Assembly (NCBI RefSeq): GCF_013407595.1
Contig: NZ_JABEKX010000002.1
Location: 558,001 to 622,000 of the forward strand
Reading direction: 5' to 3'
Source: Lacticaseibacillus absianus
GTDB taxonomy: Bacteria > Bacillota > Bacilli > Lactobacillales > Lactobacillaceae
DNA length: 64,000 bases
Of the stretch, positions 28,517-36,393 are shown in pieces; position 1 is the stretch's first letter, and every line of letters begins with the position of its first letter. The translations under genes and the position numbers were made by a program. The notes below the pieces were generated by a model. That model ran no database searches. It was not told where the DNA came from and was given only the letters and a program-made list of their open reading frames with translations.

Positions 28517-28545
28517 AATATAATCGTTTCTTAATCGGATTGCAA
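28517..28545 (-). promoter_or_regulatory. metY promoter
   Basis: Minus strand TTGCAA (28540-28545), 17 bases, TATATT (28517-28522). Confidence 0.8.
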
Positions 28546-28617
28546 TGCTTTTTTGAAAAAAAGCCCGCGCGGCCGCCGCAAGGATCGACGCACCGCGGCG
28601 CGCCGGCGCGGAACGTA

Positions 28618-28626
28618 TGGTATAAT
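28618..28626 (+). promoter_or_regulatory. Extended -10 promoter of ftsW
   Basis: TGGTATAAT with no clear -35 box, about 35 bases before the GTG start. Confidence 0.6.
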
Positions 28627-28660
28627 CGAGACAACATTTTGCCGTGAAAGGGCGAGTGCC

Positions 28661-29845
28661 GTGTTCAAGAAACTCCGCTACATGGATTACTACATCTTAA
28701 TCCCATTCCTGGTGCTGTGTGCAACCGGTGTGGTGATGGTCTATTCCGCCAGTGCGTATTACGTGCGGGTGCACTTCGGCGACGCCGAGACATCTGTGAT
28801 GATCAAGCAGCTGCTGTTCGTGCTGCTCGGGGTGATGCTAGTTGCGTTCTTCTATTACTTCAAGCTGTCACTCCTGCGCTCGAAGTGGGCGCAAGTGGGG
28901 ATGTGGGTGCTGATCTTCACGGGCCTCTTGATCCTGGTCGTGCAGGGCAAACTCGACCCTAAGGCCGCGGTCAACGGGGCGGTCGCGTGGATCCCACTTG
29001 GGCCAGTGCACATCCAGCCGGCTGAGTTTGCCAAGCTGGCGGTGATCCTCTACCTCGCGTACATGTTCACGCAGCGCCAAGACGAGATGCGCCGGCCGGA
29101 CTTCCAGGTGCGCGAGCTCTGGGGGCCGCTGATGATCGTGGCCGTCTGCATCGTGTTGGTCCTCAGCCAGCCGGATACCGGGGGGGCGATCATCCTGACC
29201 ATGATCGCGCTGATCATGCTTTTTGCCAGCGGGATCTCACTGCGGCTGGGCATCGGGATGAGCCTGCTGTTCGGTAGCCTCGGCGGGGCGGCTTACTACG
29301 GCCTGTCGCAGGTCAAGATCCCCGAGACGGTGCTCAAGCACAGCTACCAGCTGCGGCGGCTCGTCGCGGCGTTTCACCCCTTTGACATGGTCAAGACTGA
29401 GGGCGGGCAGGTGGTCAACTCGCTGTTGGCGATCGCGCACGGCGGCTTTTGGGGTGTCGGTCTGGGCATGAGCAGCCAGAAGCTGGGTTACCTGCCAGAG
29501 CCGTATACCGACTTCATCCTCGCGGTGATCACTGAGGAGCTGGGGTTACTCGGCGCGAGCCTTGTGATCATCGGCATCTTCTTCTTGATCGGGCGGTTTT
29601 ACCTGATCGGGATCCGGGCGAAGAACAACTACCATGCGCTGATCGCATACGGCATCGCGACGATGATGCTGATCCAGACGATCTTCAACGTCGGGGCGGT
29701 GAGCGGGGTCATCCCGGTCACCGGGGTCACGCTCCCGTTCATCTCGTACGGGGGCTCCAGTATGCTGGTGCTGTCGATCAGCGTCGGGCTGATGCTCAAC
29801 ATCAGTGCAAGTGAAAAAAAGGCCAAGGAGGGCACGCATGCATAA
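28661..29845 (+). CDS. ftsW: FtsW/RodA/SpoVE-family peptidoglycan glycosyltransferase
   Basis: A 394-residue polytopic SEDS protein (about ten hydrophobic helices) that polymerises lipid II at the septum. The large extracellular loop with Q-L-R-R-L-V-A-A-F and the G-Y-L-P-E-P-Y-T-D-F signature, then P-F-I-S-Y-G-G-S-S near the C-terminus, are typical. GTG 28661 is chosen because AAAGGG precedes it and N-terminal homologues begin just before M-D-Y-Y. The position upstream of pyc is that of ftsW, not rodA, in lactobacilli. It overlaps pyc by eight bases. Confidence 0.92.
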   Translation: MFKKLRYMDYYILIPFLVLCATGVVMVYSASAYYVRVHFGDAETSVMIKQLLFVLLGVMLVAFFYYFKLSLLRSKWAQVGMWVLIFTGLLILVVQGKLDPKAAVNGAVAWIPLGPVHIQPAEFAKLAVILYLAYMFTQRQDEMRRPDFQVRELWGPLMIVAVCIVLVLSQPDTGGAIILTMIALIMLFASGISLRLGIGMSLLFGSLGGAAYYGLSQVKIPETVLKHSYQLRRLVAAFHPFDMVKTEGGQVVNSLLAIAHGGFWGVGLGMSSQKLGYLPEPYTDFILAVITEELGLLGASLVIIGIFFLIGRFYLIGIRAKNNYHALIAYGIATMMLIQTIFNVGAVSGVIPVTGVTLPFISYGGSSMLVLSISVGLMLNISASEKKAKEGTHA

Positions 29846-32800
29846 AGTGTTAGTGGCAAACCGCGGGGAGATCGCGGTCCGGATCTTCCGCGCCGCCGAG
29901 GAGCTCGGGCTCAAGACGGTCGGGATCTTTGCGAAAGAAGACGAGCTGGCGATCCACCGGTTCAAGGCGCAGGAGGCTTACCAAGTGGGTGCCGGCAAGG
30001 CCCCGATCGCGGCTTACCTGGATATGGATGACATCATCCGCATCGCCAAGGTCAGCGGTGCTGACGCGATCCACCCCGGCTACGGGTTGCTGTCCGAAAA
30101 CGCGACGTTCGCGCGCAAGGTCGCCGCAGCTGGGTTGACCTTCGTCGGGCCGCGGCCAGCGCTTCTAGACATCTTTGGCGATAAGGTCGCGGCCAAGGCC
30201 GCCGCCCACGCCGCCGGGCTGCAGACCATCCCCGGGACCCCGGAGCCGACGCAGGACTTCGAGGAGATCCTCGCCTTCACGCAGACGCATGGCTTCCCCG
30301 TGATGCTCAAGGCGGCCAGCGGTGGCGGCGGCAAGGGGATGCGGATCGTGCACTCCGAAGAAGAACTGCGTGCGGTCTACCAAAACGCGGTCAATGAAGC
30401 GGTCGCAAGCTTTGGCGACGACCGGATGTACGTCGAGAAGTATATCCGCTCCGCCAAGCACATCGAGGTGCAGGTCCTCGGCGACACGCACGGTCACCTG
30501 ATCCACCTGTTTGAGCGGGACTGTTCCGTGCAGCGGCGCAACCAGAAGGTGATCGAGATCGCCCCGGCGATCGGCCTGGCGCCTGAGTTGCGCGCCGAGA
30601 TCTGCCGCGCCGCGGTCGCGCTGATGGCAAGCTTGAACTACGAAAACGCTGGTACCGTCGAGTTCCTGGTCGAAGGGGACCAGTTTTACTTCATCGAGGT
30701 CAACCCGCGCGTGCAGGTCGAACACACGATCACGGAGCTGATCACCGACGTCGATATCGTGCAGAGCCAACTGCGAGTCGCCGCAGGGGCGGACCTGTTT
30801 GACGACATCGGGCTGCCGCACCAAGACGCGCTGAGCTTCCGCGGTGCCGCGATCCAGTGCCGGATCACCACGGAGGACCCGGCGAACAACTTCATGCCGG
30901 ACACGGGCACGATCACAACGTACCGCAGTCCCGGGGGCTACGGGGTCCGCCTCGACGTCGGGAACGCTTACGCCGGCGCGATCGTCAGCCCGTATTACGA
31001 TTCGCTCCTAGTCAAGACCTCGGTGCACGCCGCGACCTTCGAGGGCGCCGTGCGGAAGATGCAGCGCGCCTTGCGTGAATTTCGCATCAGCGGGGTCAAG
31101 ACCAATCTGCCGTTCCTCGAAAATGTGCTGCGCTCGGAGACGTTCCAGAAGGGGCAAGCGGAGACGACCTTCATCGACGCGACCCCTCAGTTGTTCAAGC
31201 TCAAGCCGGCGCGCAACACCACCGACCAGCTGCTCGCCTATGTCGGGGAGATCACCGTCAACGGCTTTCCGGGGTTAGAGCGCCACGACCAGAAGTATTA
31301 CCCAGATTGGAGCTACCGCCTGCAGTTCCCGCAGGCGGCACCGAAGGTCAACCTGGTGCAGTTGCTCGCGCAGGACGGGCCTGAGGCCGTTGCCGCGTGG
31401 TTGGCCGACCAGCCACGGGTGATGCTGACGGATACGACGTTCCGCGATGCGCACCAGAGCCTGTTTGCCACCCGGATGCGGACGCGCGACATGCTGCGCG
31501 TTGCCCCGGACATGGCCAATGCGCTGCCGAACCTGTTTTCGATGGAGATGTGGGGCGGGGCGACGTTCGACGTCGCGTACCGCTTCTTGAACGAAGATCC
31601 GTGGCGGCGCCTGGCGCTGCTGCGCGAAGCGATGCCGAACACCTTGTTCCAGATGCTGTTTCGGGGCAGTAACGCGGTCGGCTACCAGAACTATCCGGAC
31701 AATGTGATCCGGCAGTTCATCAAGGTGGCCGCGGCGAACGGAATCGATGTCTTCCGGATCTTTGACTCGCTGAACTGGGTCCCGCAGTTGACGCATTCGA
31801 TCGACGCGGTGCGCGAGACCGGTAAGTTGGCGGAAGGCACGATGTGTTACACCGGTGACATCTTGAGTACGGCGCATCCGAAGTACGACCGCGCCTACTA
31901 CATCGACCTGGCGCGGCAGCTCGTCGACGCTGGTGCGAACATTCTGGCGATCAAGGACATGGCGGGGTTGCTCAAGCCACAGGCGGCCTATGAGTTGATC
32001 AGCGACTTGAAGGACGCGGTGGACGTCCCGCTTCACCTGCACACGCACGACACGACCGGCAACGGGGTGGCGACTTACGTACAGGCGGTCCGCGCCGGCG
32101 TCGACGTGGTCGACGTGGCGCAGTCGGCGATGTCTGGGACCACCAGTCAGCCGTCGATGGAGAGCCTCTATTACGCGCTGGCGGGGAGCCCGCGGCAGCC
32201 CGACCTGGCGATCACGAACGCCGAGCACCTCAACCAGTACTTCCAGGCGATCCGGCCGTACTACGCTGATTTTGCCAACAATGTCACCGGGCCGCTGACC
32301 GACATCTACACCGTGCAGATGCCAGGCGGCCAGTACTCGAACCTGCAGCAACAGGCCAAGAGCATGGGCCTGACCGACTTCGAGGCGGTCAAGTCGATGT
32401 ACGCGCAGGTCAACACGCTGTTCGGGGACCTGATCAAGGTCACCCCGTCGTCGAAGGTCGTTGGGGATATGGCGCTGTTCATGCTGCAAAACGACCTGAC
32501 CCCAGAAGCGGTGTTGGATCACGGCGAAACGCTGGACTTCCCGGCGTCCGTCGTGGACTTTTTCCGCGGCGACTTGGGGCAGCCTGTCGGCGGATTCCCG
32601 GCTACCTTGCAGCGAAAGATCCTCAAGGGGCAGGCCCCACTGACCGTGCGGCCAGGGCGCCTGGCGGAACCCGTCGACTTCGACGCGGTGCGGACGACGC
32701 TGAAGGCGGCTGGTGTGCCGCATCCGAGCGAGGCGCAAGTGCTCTCGGCGATCCTCTACCCGGACGTCTACAAGGACTACCTGAAGCGTCAGGGGCAATA

Positions 32801-33272
32801 CGGCCCCGTCACCACGCTGGATAGCCCGACGTACTTCCAGGGGATGCGGGTCGGCGAGCGGGTGCGGGTGCTGCTGCGGCCGGGTCAGATGATGATCATG
32901 CAGCTGGATGCGATCAGCGAACCCGATGCCAGCGGTCAGCGGACGCTGTACTTCACCGTCAACGGCCAAAAGCGCGAGGCGCAAGTCCGCGATGCCAGTG
33001 TTCAGCACGCGACCGCCAGTCACCAGCTGGCCGAGCCGACCGACAAGAACCAGATCCCGGCTCCGATGGGCGGGCGGATCCTGAGCGTCGCCGTGACGGT
33101 CGGGCAGACGGTGGCGGAAGGTGAGCCGCTGTTCGTCACCGAGGCAATGAAGATGGAAACCACGGTGCACGCGCCGTTCAGTGGTACAGTGCGGCATCTG
33201 TACGTCGCAGAAGGCGACCTAGTCCAGAGCCAGGAGCTGCTGGCGATCCTGAAGCCAGCCGCCCAGAATTGA
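29838..33272 (+). CDS. pyc: Pyruvate carboxylase
   Basis: A 1144-residue biotin enzyme that carboxylates pyruvate to oxaloacetate. Residues 1-450 form biotin carboxylase (A-N-R-G-E-I-A, then G-G-G-G-K-G near 165). About 530-800 is the carboxyltransferase barrel (R-D-A-H-Q-S-L near 539; H-T-H-D-T-T-G near 736). The C-terminal 70 residues form the biotinyl domain with E-A-M-K-M-E, biotin Lys about 1105. The start overlaps the ftsW stop; AAGGAGG precedes it. Confidence 0.97.
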   Translation: MHKVLVANRGEIAVRIFRAAEELGLKTVGIFAKEDELAIHRFKAQEAYQVGAGKAPIAAYLDMDDIIRIAKVSGADAIHPGYGLLSENATFARKVAAAGLTFVGPRPALLDIFGDKVAAKAAAHAAGLQTIPGTPEPTQDFEEILAFTQTHGFPVMLKAASGGGGKGMRIVHSEEELRAVYQNAVNEAVASFGDDRMYVEKYIRSAKHIEVQVLGDTHGHLIHLFERDCSVQRRNQKVIEIAPAIGLAPELRAEICRAAVALMASLNYENAGTVEFLVEGDQFYFIEVNPRVQVEHTITELITDVDIVQSQLRVAAGADLFDDIGLPHQDALSFRGAAIQCRITTEDPANNFMPDTGTITTYRSPGGYGVRLDVGNAYAGAIVSPYYDSLLVKTSVHAATFEGAVRKMQRALREFRISGVKTNLPFLENVLRSETFQKGQAETTFIDATPQLFKLKPARNTTDQLLAYVGEITVNGFPGLERHDQKYYPDWSYRLQFPQAAPKVNLVQLLAQDGPEAVAAWLADQPRVMLTDTTFRDAHQSLFATRMRTRDMLRVAPDMANALPNLFSMEMWGGATFDVAYRFLNEDPWRRLALLREAMPNTLFQMLFRGSNAVGYQNYPDNVIRQFIKVAAANGIDVFRIFDSLNWVPQLTHSIDAVRETGKLAEGTMCYTGDILSTAHPKYDRAYYIDLARQLVDAGANILAIKDMAGLLKPQAAYELISDLKDAVDVPLHLHTHDTTGNGVATYVQAVRAGVDVVDVAQSAMSGTTSQPSMESLYYALAGSPRQPDLAITNAEHLNQYFQAIRPYYADFANNVTGPLTDIYTVQMPGGQYSNLQQQAKSMGLTDFEAVKSMYAQVNTLFGDLIKVTPSSKVVGDMALFMLQNDLTPEAVLDHGETLDFPASVVDFFRGDLGQPVGGFPATLQRKILKGQAPLTVRPGRLAEPVDFDAVRTTLKAAGVPHPSEAQVLSAILYPDVYKDYLKRQGQYGPVTTLDSPTYFQGMRVGERVRVLLRPGQMMIMQLDAISEPDASGQRTLYFTVNGQKREAQVRDASVQHATASHQLAEPTDKNQIPAPMGGRILSVAVTVGQTVAEGEPLFVTEAMKMETTVHAPFSGTVRHLYVAEGDLVQSQELLAILKPAAQN

Positions 33273-33297
33273 GTGACACACGCAAGGAGGAAAGGAC

Positions 33298-33606
33298 ATG
33301 CTAGCGCTTACCCCGCGTCAGGGACTGGTGGTTTGGGTCTATTCACTCAAGCAGATCAAGGCATTGCGCCATTACGGCAGCGTGCTGTATGTCTCCAAGC
33401 GCATGAAGTACGTCTATCTGTACCTTGATGCAGCGCAGATCCCGGCCGCGCAAGAAAAGCTGGAGAAGTTGCGCTTCGTCAAGCGAGTCGAGGTCTCGAT
33501 GCAACCGAGCCTCGCCACTGAATACGGTGGCCAGCGCAGTTTGGCGGCGCTGGAAGACGACGAAGACGACGATGCCCCGAAGGGAGGACCTAATGCGCGT
33601 CATTAG
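33298..33606 (+). CDS. ylbG: DUF2129 protein (YlbG-like)
   Basis: A 102-residue soluble protein with the YlbG/DUF2129 pattern (G-L-V-V-W-V-Y-S near residue 9, then Y-V-S-K-R-M-K-Y-V-Y-L-Y). The C-terminal tail is strongly acidic (E-D-D-E-D-D-D). Function is unknown. It lies between pyc and rsmD, and its end overlaps the rsmD start by 14 bases. Confidence 0.88.
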   Translation: MLALTPRQGLVVWVYSLKQIKALRHYGSVLYVSKRMKYVYLYLDAAQIPAAQEKLEKLRFVKRVEVSMQPSLATEYGGQRSLAALEDDEDDDAPKGGPNARH

Positions 33607-34147
33607 TGGTGATTTTCGCGGCCGCCGGCTGAACGCCGTGCCGGGGGATCAGACCCGGCCGACCGCAGACAAGGTCAAGGAATCGATGTTCAACATGCTG
33701 GGGCAGCAATTTGCCGGTGGGCAGGCGCTCGACCTGTATGCTGGCACTGGGGCACTCGGGATCGAGGCGGTATCGCGCGGAATGGCCCACGCAACATTGG
33801 TCGATCGCCAGTTCGCGGCAATCAAGACGATCCACGCGAATGTTGCCTTGACCAAGGCCCCCGAGCGCTTCACGGTGCTCAAAGCCCCAGTGGACCGGGC
33901 GATCGCCCAGTTCGGGGCGGCGCACCAGCAGTTCGACCTGATCATGGCCGATCCGCCATACGCCCAACAGACTGTGTTGACGCAACTGGCCGCATTTTTG
34001 ACCCACGACCTGCTCGCCCCGGGTGGGCGGGTGATGCTGGAGACCGGCCTCGATGTCGAGTACCCCGCAGAGATCGTGGGGTACACGCAGCTGCGCCACC
34101 AGACCTACGGCGTGGCGCAAGTTTTGATCCTAGAGCGAAGTGAGTGA
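33593..34147 (+). CDS. rsmD: 16S rRNA (guanine(966)-N(2))-methyltransferase RsmD
   Basis: A 184-residue SAM-dependent methyltransferase. The SAM loop D-L-Y-A-G-T-G-A-L-G-I-E lies near residues 47-58, and the catalytic D-P-P-Y near 122. It methylates G966 of 16S rRNA in the assembled small subunit. ATG 33593 follows AGGGAGG, inside the end of ylbG. The order with coaD directly after is the standard Firmicutes arrangement. Confidence 0.95.
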   Translation: MRVISGDFRGRRLNAVPGDQTRPTADKVKESMFNMLGQQFAGGQALDLYAGTGALGIEAVSRGMAHATLVDRQFAAIKTIHANVALTKAPERFTVLKAPVDRAIAQFGAAHQQFDLIMADPPYAQQTVLTQLAAFLTHDLLAPGGRVMLETGLDVEYPAEIVGYTQLRHQTYGVAQVLILERSE

Positions 34148-34151
34148 TGGT

Positions 34152-34646
34152 ATGACGAAGATCGCATTGTTTCCGGGGAGTTTTGACCCCTTCACGAACG
34201 GGCACCTCGATACGGTGACCCGGGCCAGCCGCTTGTTCGACGAAGTCGTGATCGCGGCGATGACGAATACGAGCAAGGCACCGCTATTCGACGCGGCGAC
34301 GAAGCTCGCCCTGATCGACGGGGCGGTCGCCGCGTTGGCCAACGTGCGTGTGGTTGCCCAGCCGGCGATGCTGACGGTCGAGTACGCCCGCCAGATCGGC
34401 GCGACGGCCCTGATTCGTGGCGTGCGCAACACCGCGGACTATAATTACGAAAGCGGCATCGCAGACATGAACGCGAACCTGGCGCCAGAGATCGAGACCG
34501 TGCTGTTGTTCGGGGATAAGCGCTACCGCTTCATCTCCTCCAGCCTGATCAAGGAAGTCGCGAGTTTTGGTGGCGACGTCAGTGCGCTGGTCCCGGCTAA
34601 CGTCGATGCGGCGTTGAAGGCCAAGTTTGGCGGTGAGCGCCTATGA
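34152..34646 (+). CDS. coaD: Pantetheine-phosphate adenylyltransferase
   Basis: A 164-residue nucleotidyltransferase that adenylates 4'-phosphopantetheine in CoA synthesis. The G-S-F-D-P-F-T-N-G-H motif (residues 9-18) holds the T/HxGH-type ATP site, and I-S-S-S-L-I-K-E is near the C-terminus. ATG 34152 is four bases after the rsmD stop. No good ribosome binding site is visible, so coupling to rsmD is likely. Confidence 0.95.
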   Translation: MTKIALFPGSFDPFTNGHLDTVTRASRLFDEVVIAAMTNTSKAPLFDAATKLALIDGAVAALANVRVVAQPAMLTVEYARQIGATALIRGVRNTADYNYESGIADMNANLAPEIETVLLFGDKRYRFISSSLIKEVASFGGDVSALVPANVDAALKAKFGGERL

Positions 34647-35698
34647 CGACGAAGCGGACTCACCGTTGGTGGCGCTGGCTCGCGCTGGCCTTGGGGCTGG
34701 TGGTGGTCGTCGGGGGGCTGCTGTTTTGGCCGACGAATCGCTACATCGAGGTGCCTGGCTCAGCCGAGTCCCTCAAGCCTTACGTCACGGTTGACCAGCA
34801 CAAAGATACGGAAAAAGGCGCCTACATGCTGACCACCGTCGGCGTGATCGGCCCGGCCAGCCCGGCGCTCCTGTTGTGGAGCAAGTTTCAGCCCTATGCG
34901 GAGACGATGTCCAAACAGGAGCTGATGGGTAGCGACACCAGCGCCGAATATGATCTGTTGCAGCGCTACTACATCCAAAGTGCGGGCACTAACGCGGTGG
35001 TCGCGGCCTTCAAGCTGGCCAAGCGCCCGGTCACCGTGAATCAGCTTGGCATCTACGTGATGTCGATCCTCAAGCAGTCGCCGTTCAAGGGCAAGCTCCA
35101 GCTCGGTGACACGATCACACAGCTGGACGGACGGCGTTATGCCAGCGCAGATGCCTACATCAAGGCGATCCAAGGACGTAAGGTCGGCAGTCGGTTGACG
35201 TTGACCTACACGCGCCAAGGCAAGGTCCACCACGCCAGCGGCAAGCTGATGCAACTTCCAGGGACCCACAAGGCGGGCATCGGCATCACGCTGACGGAGC
35301 ATACGACGGTCAAGACGACGCCCAAGGTCGCGATCGATGCCGGTGACATCGGCGGACCGAGTGCGGGGCTGATGTTTGCGCTCCAGACCTATACGCTGAT
35401 CACCAGTCAGCAGTTACGCGACGGTCAGCTGATCGCGGGGACCGGAACGATCGACGCCGCTGGCCAAGTCGGCCAGATCGGTGGGATCGACAAGAAAGTC
35501 GTGATCGCGGATAAGACGGGGGCGAAGGTGTTCTTCGCCCCGGACGAACCGGCGACCAAGGCGATCCTGAAGGTCGATCCGACTTATCAGAATAACTACG
35601 CAGTTGCCAAGAAGACGGCCGCAGCGATCGGGACCAAGATGAAGATCGTGCCGGTCCGCACCTTGCAAGACGCCGTCGATTACTTACAGAACCGTTAA
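34643..35698 (+). CDS. ylbL: PDZ/Lon-type membrane serine protease (YlbL/SepM family)
   Basis: A 351-residue protein: one N-terminal membrane helix (about 9-30), an extracytoplasmic region with a PDZ domain (about 140-205), and a C-terminal Lon protease (S16) domain. The catalytic Ser is in G-G-P-S-A-G (near 238) and the Lys in I-G-G-I-D-K-K. SepM of streptococci processes a signal peptide; the substrate here is unknown. It overlaps coaD at ATGA. It lies just upstream of comEA, as is usual. Confidence 0.9.
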   Translation: MTTKRTHRWWRWLALALGLVVVVGGLLFWPTNRYIEVPGSAESLKPYVTVDQHKDTEKGAYMLTTVGVIGPASPALLLWSKFQPYAETMSKQELMGSDTSAEYDLLQRYYIQSAGTNAVVAAFKLAKRPVTVNQLGIYVMSILKQSPFKGKLQLGDTITQLDGRRYASADAYIKAIQGRKVGSRLTLTYTRQGKVHHASGKLMQLPGTHKAGIGITLTEHTTVKTTPKVAIDAGDIGGPSAGLMFALQTYTLITSQQLRDGQLIAGTGTIDAAGQVGQIGGIDKKVVIADKTGAKVFFAPDEPATKAILKVDPTYQNNYAVAKKTAAAIGTKMKIVPVRTLQDAVDYLQNR

Positions 35699-35700
35699 GG

Positions 35701-35727
35701 AAGCCGTGACGATGTCGCGGTTTTTTT
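35701..35727 (+). terminator. Terminator after ylbL
   Basis: AGCCGTGAC/GTCGCGGTT stem (with G-T pairs) around GAT, followed by seven T. Confidence 0.75.
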
Positions 35728-35769
35728 GGGCCAACTGGCGAAATCTTCCTGTGAATGGAGGTGAGTCAG

Positions 35770-36393
35770 ATGGATCAACTTAAGGAGTGGGTGCGCCTAT
35801 ATTGGGTCGTCCCGTTAGTCGTCGTCGCAGTGCTGGGGTGGCTCTGGTGGCAGGCGCGGCCGCAGCCGGCCAGCGTTGAACCGCTGACAGCTAGCGTCAG
35901 CACCAGCACCGCCAGCCGTTCGACGGCTACGAGTAGCGGAAGCGGGCCGCAGGCGGGGGTCGTTCACCTCAAAGGGGCCGTCGTGCATCCTGGGCTCTAC
36001 CCGGTGACGACGACCACCCGCTGGGACGCCGTGGTCAAGGCAGCCGGCGGGCTGACGCCAGTCGCCGACATCACGCAGATCAACTTGGCCAAGTTCGCTA
36101 GCGACCAGGAAAGCCTCTACATTCCGAGTAAAGGGGAAGCAGCCGTGGCGCCGGCACCGGGCGCAAGTGGGGCCAGCGCGGCGAGCGCAAGCGGCACGTT
36201 GGTCGACCTCAACACGGCGACCGAGGCGGAACTGCAGACGCTGAGCGGGATCGGGCCGAAAAAGGCCGCAGACATCATCGCCTACCGTGAGACCAGTGGG
36301 GGGTTCAAGACGGTCGAGGACCTGAAGAACGTCAGCGGGATCGGTGAGAAAACTTACGAACGCCTGGCGCCGTTAGTGACGGTCGGACCATGA
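35770..36393 (+). CDS. comEA: Competence protein ComEA
   Basis: A 207-residue membrane-anchored DNA receptor for transformation. It has a membrane helix at about 12-31, a low-complexity Ser/Thr linker, a SLBB-like domain (about 64-120), another Ala/Ser linker, and a C-terminal helix-hairpin-helix DNA-binding domain (about 145-205; L-S-G-I-G-P-K-K-A and V-S-G-I-G-E-K). ATG 35770 follows GGAGGTGA; an upstream ATG overlaps that site. It overlaps comEC at ATGA. Confidence 0.94.
   Translation: MDQLKEWVRLYWVVPLVVVAVLGWLWWQARPQPASVEPLTASVSTSTASRSTATSSGSGPQAGVVHLKGAVVHPGLYPVTTTTRWDAVVKAAGGLTPVADITQINLAKFASDQESLYIPSKGEAAVAPAPGASGASAASASGTLVDLNTATEAELQTLSGIGPKKAADIIAYRETSGGFKTVEDLKNVSGIGEKTYERLAPLVTVGP

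Noticed and set aside
31275-33197. A 640-codon antisense frame over pyc
   Set aside because: Same GC-driven artefact; pyruvate carboxylase motifs are complete on the plus strand.
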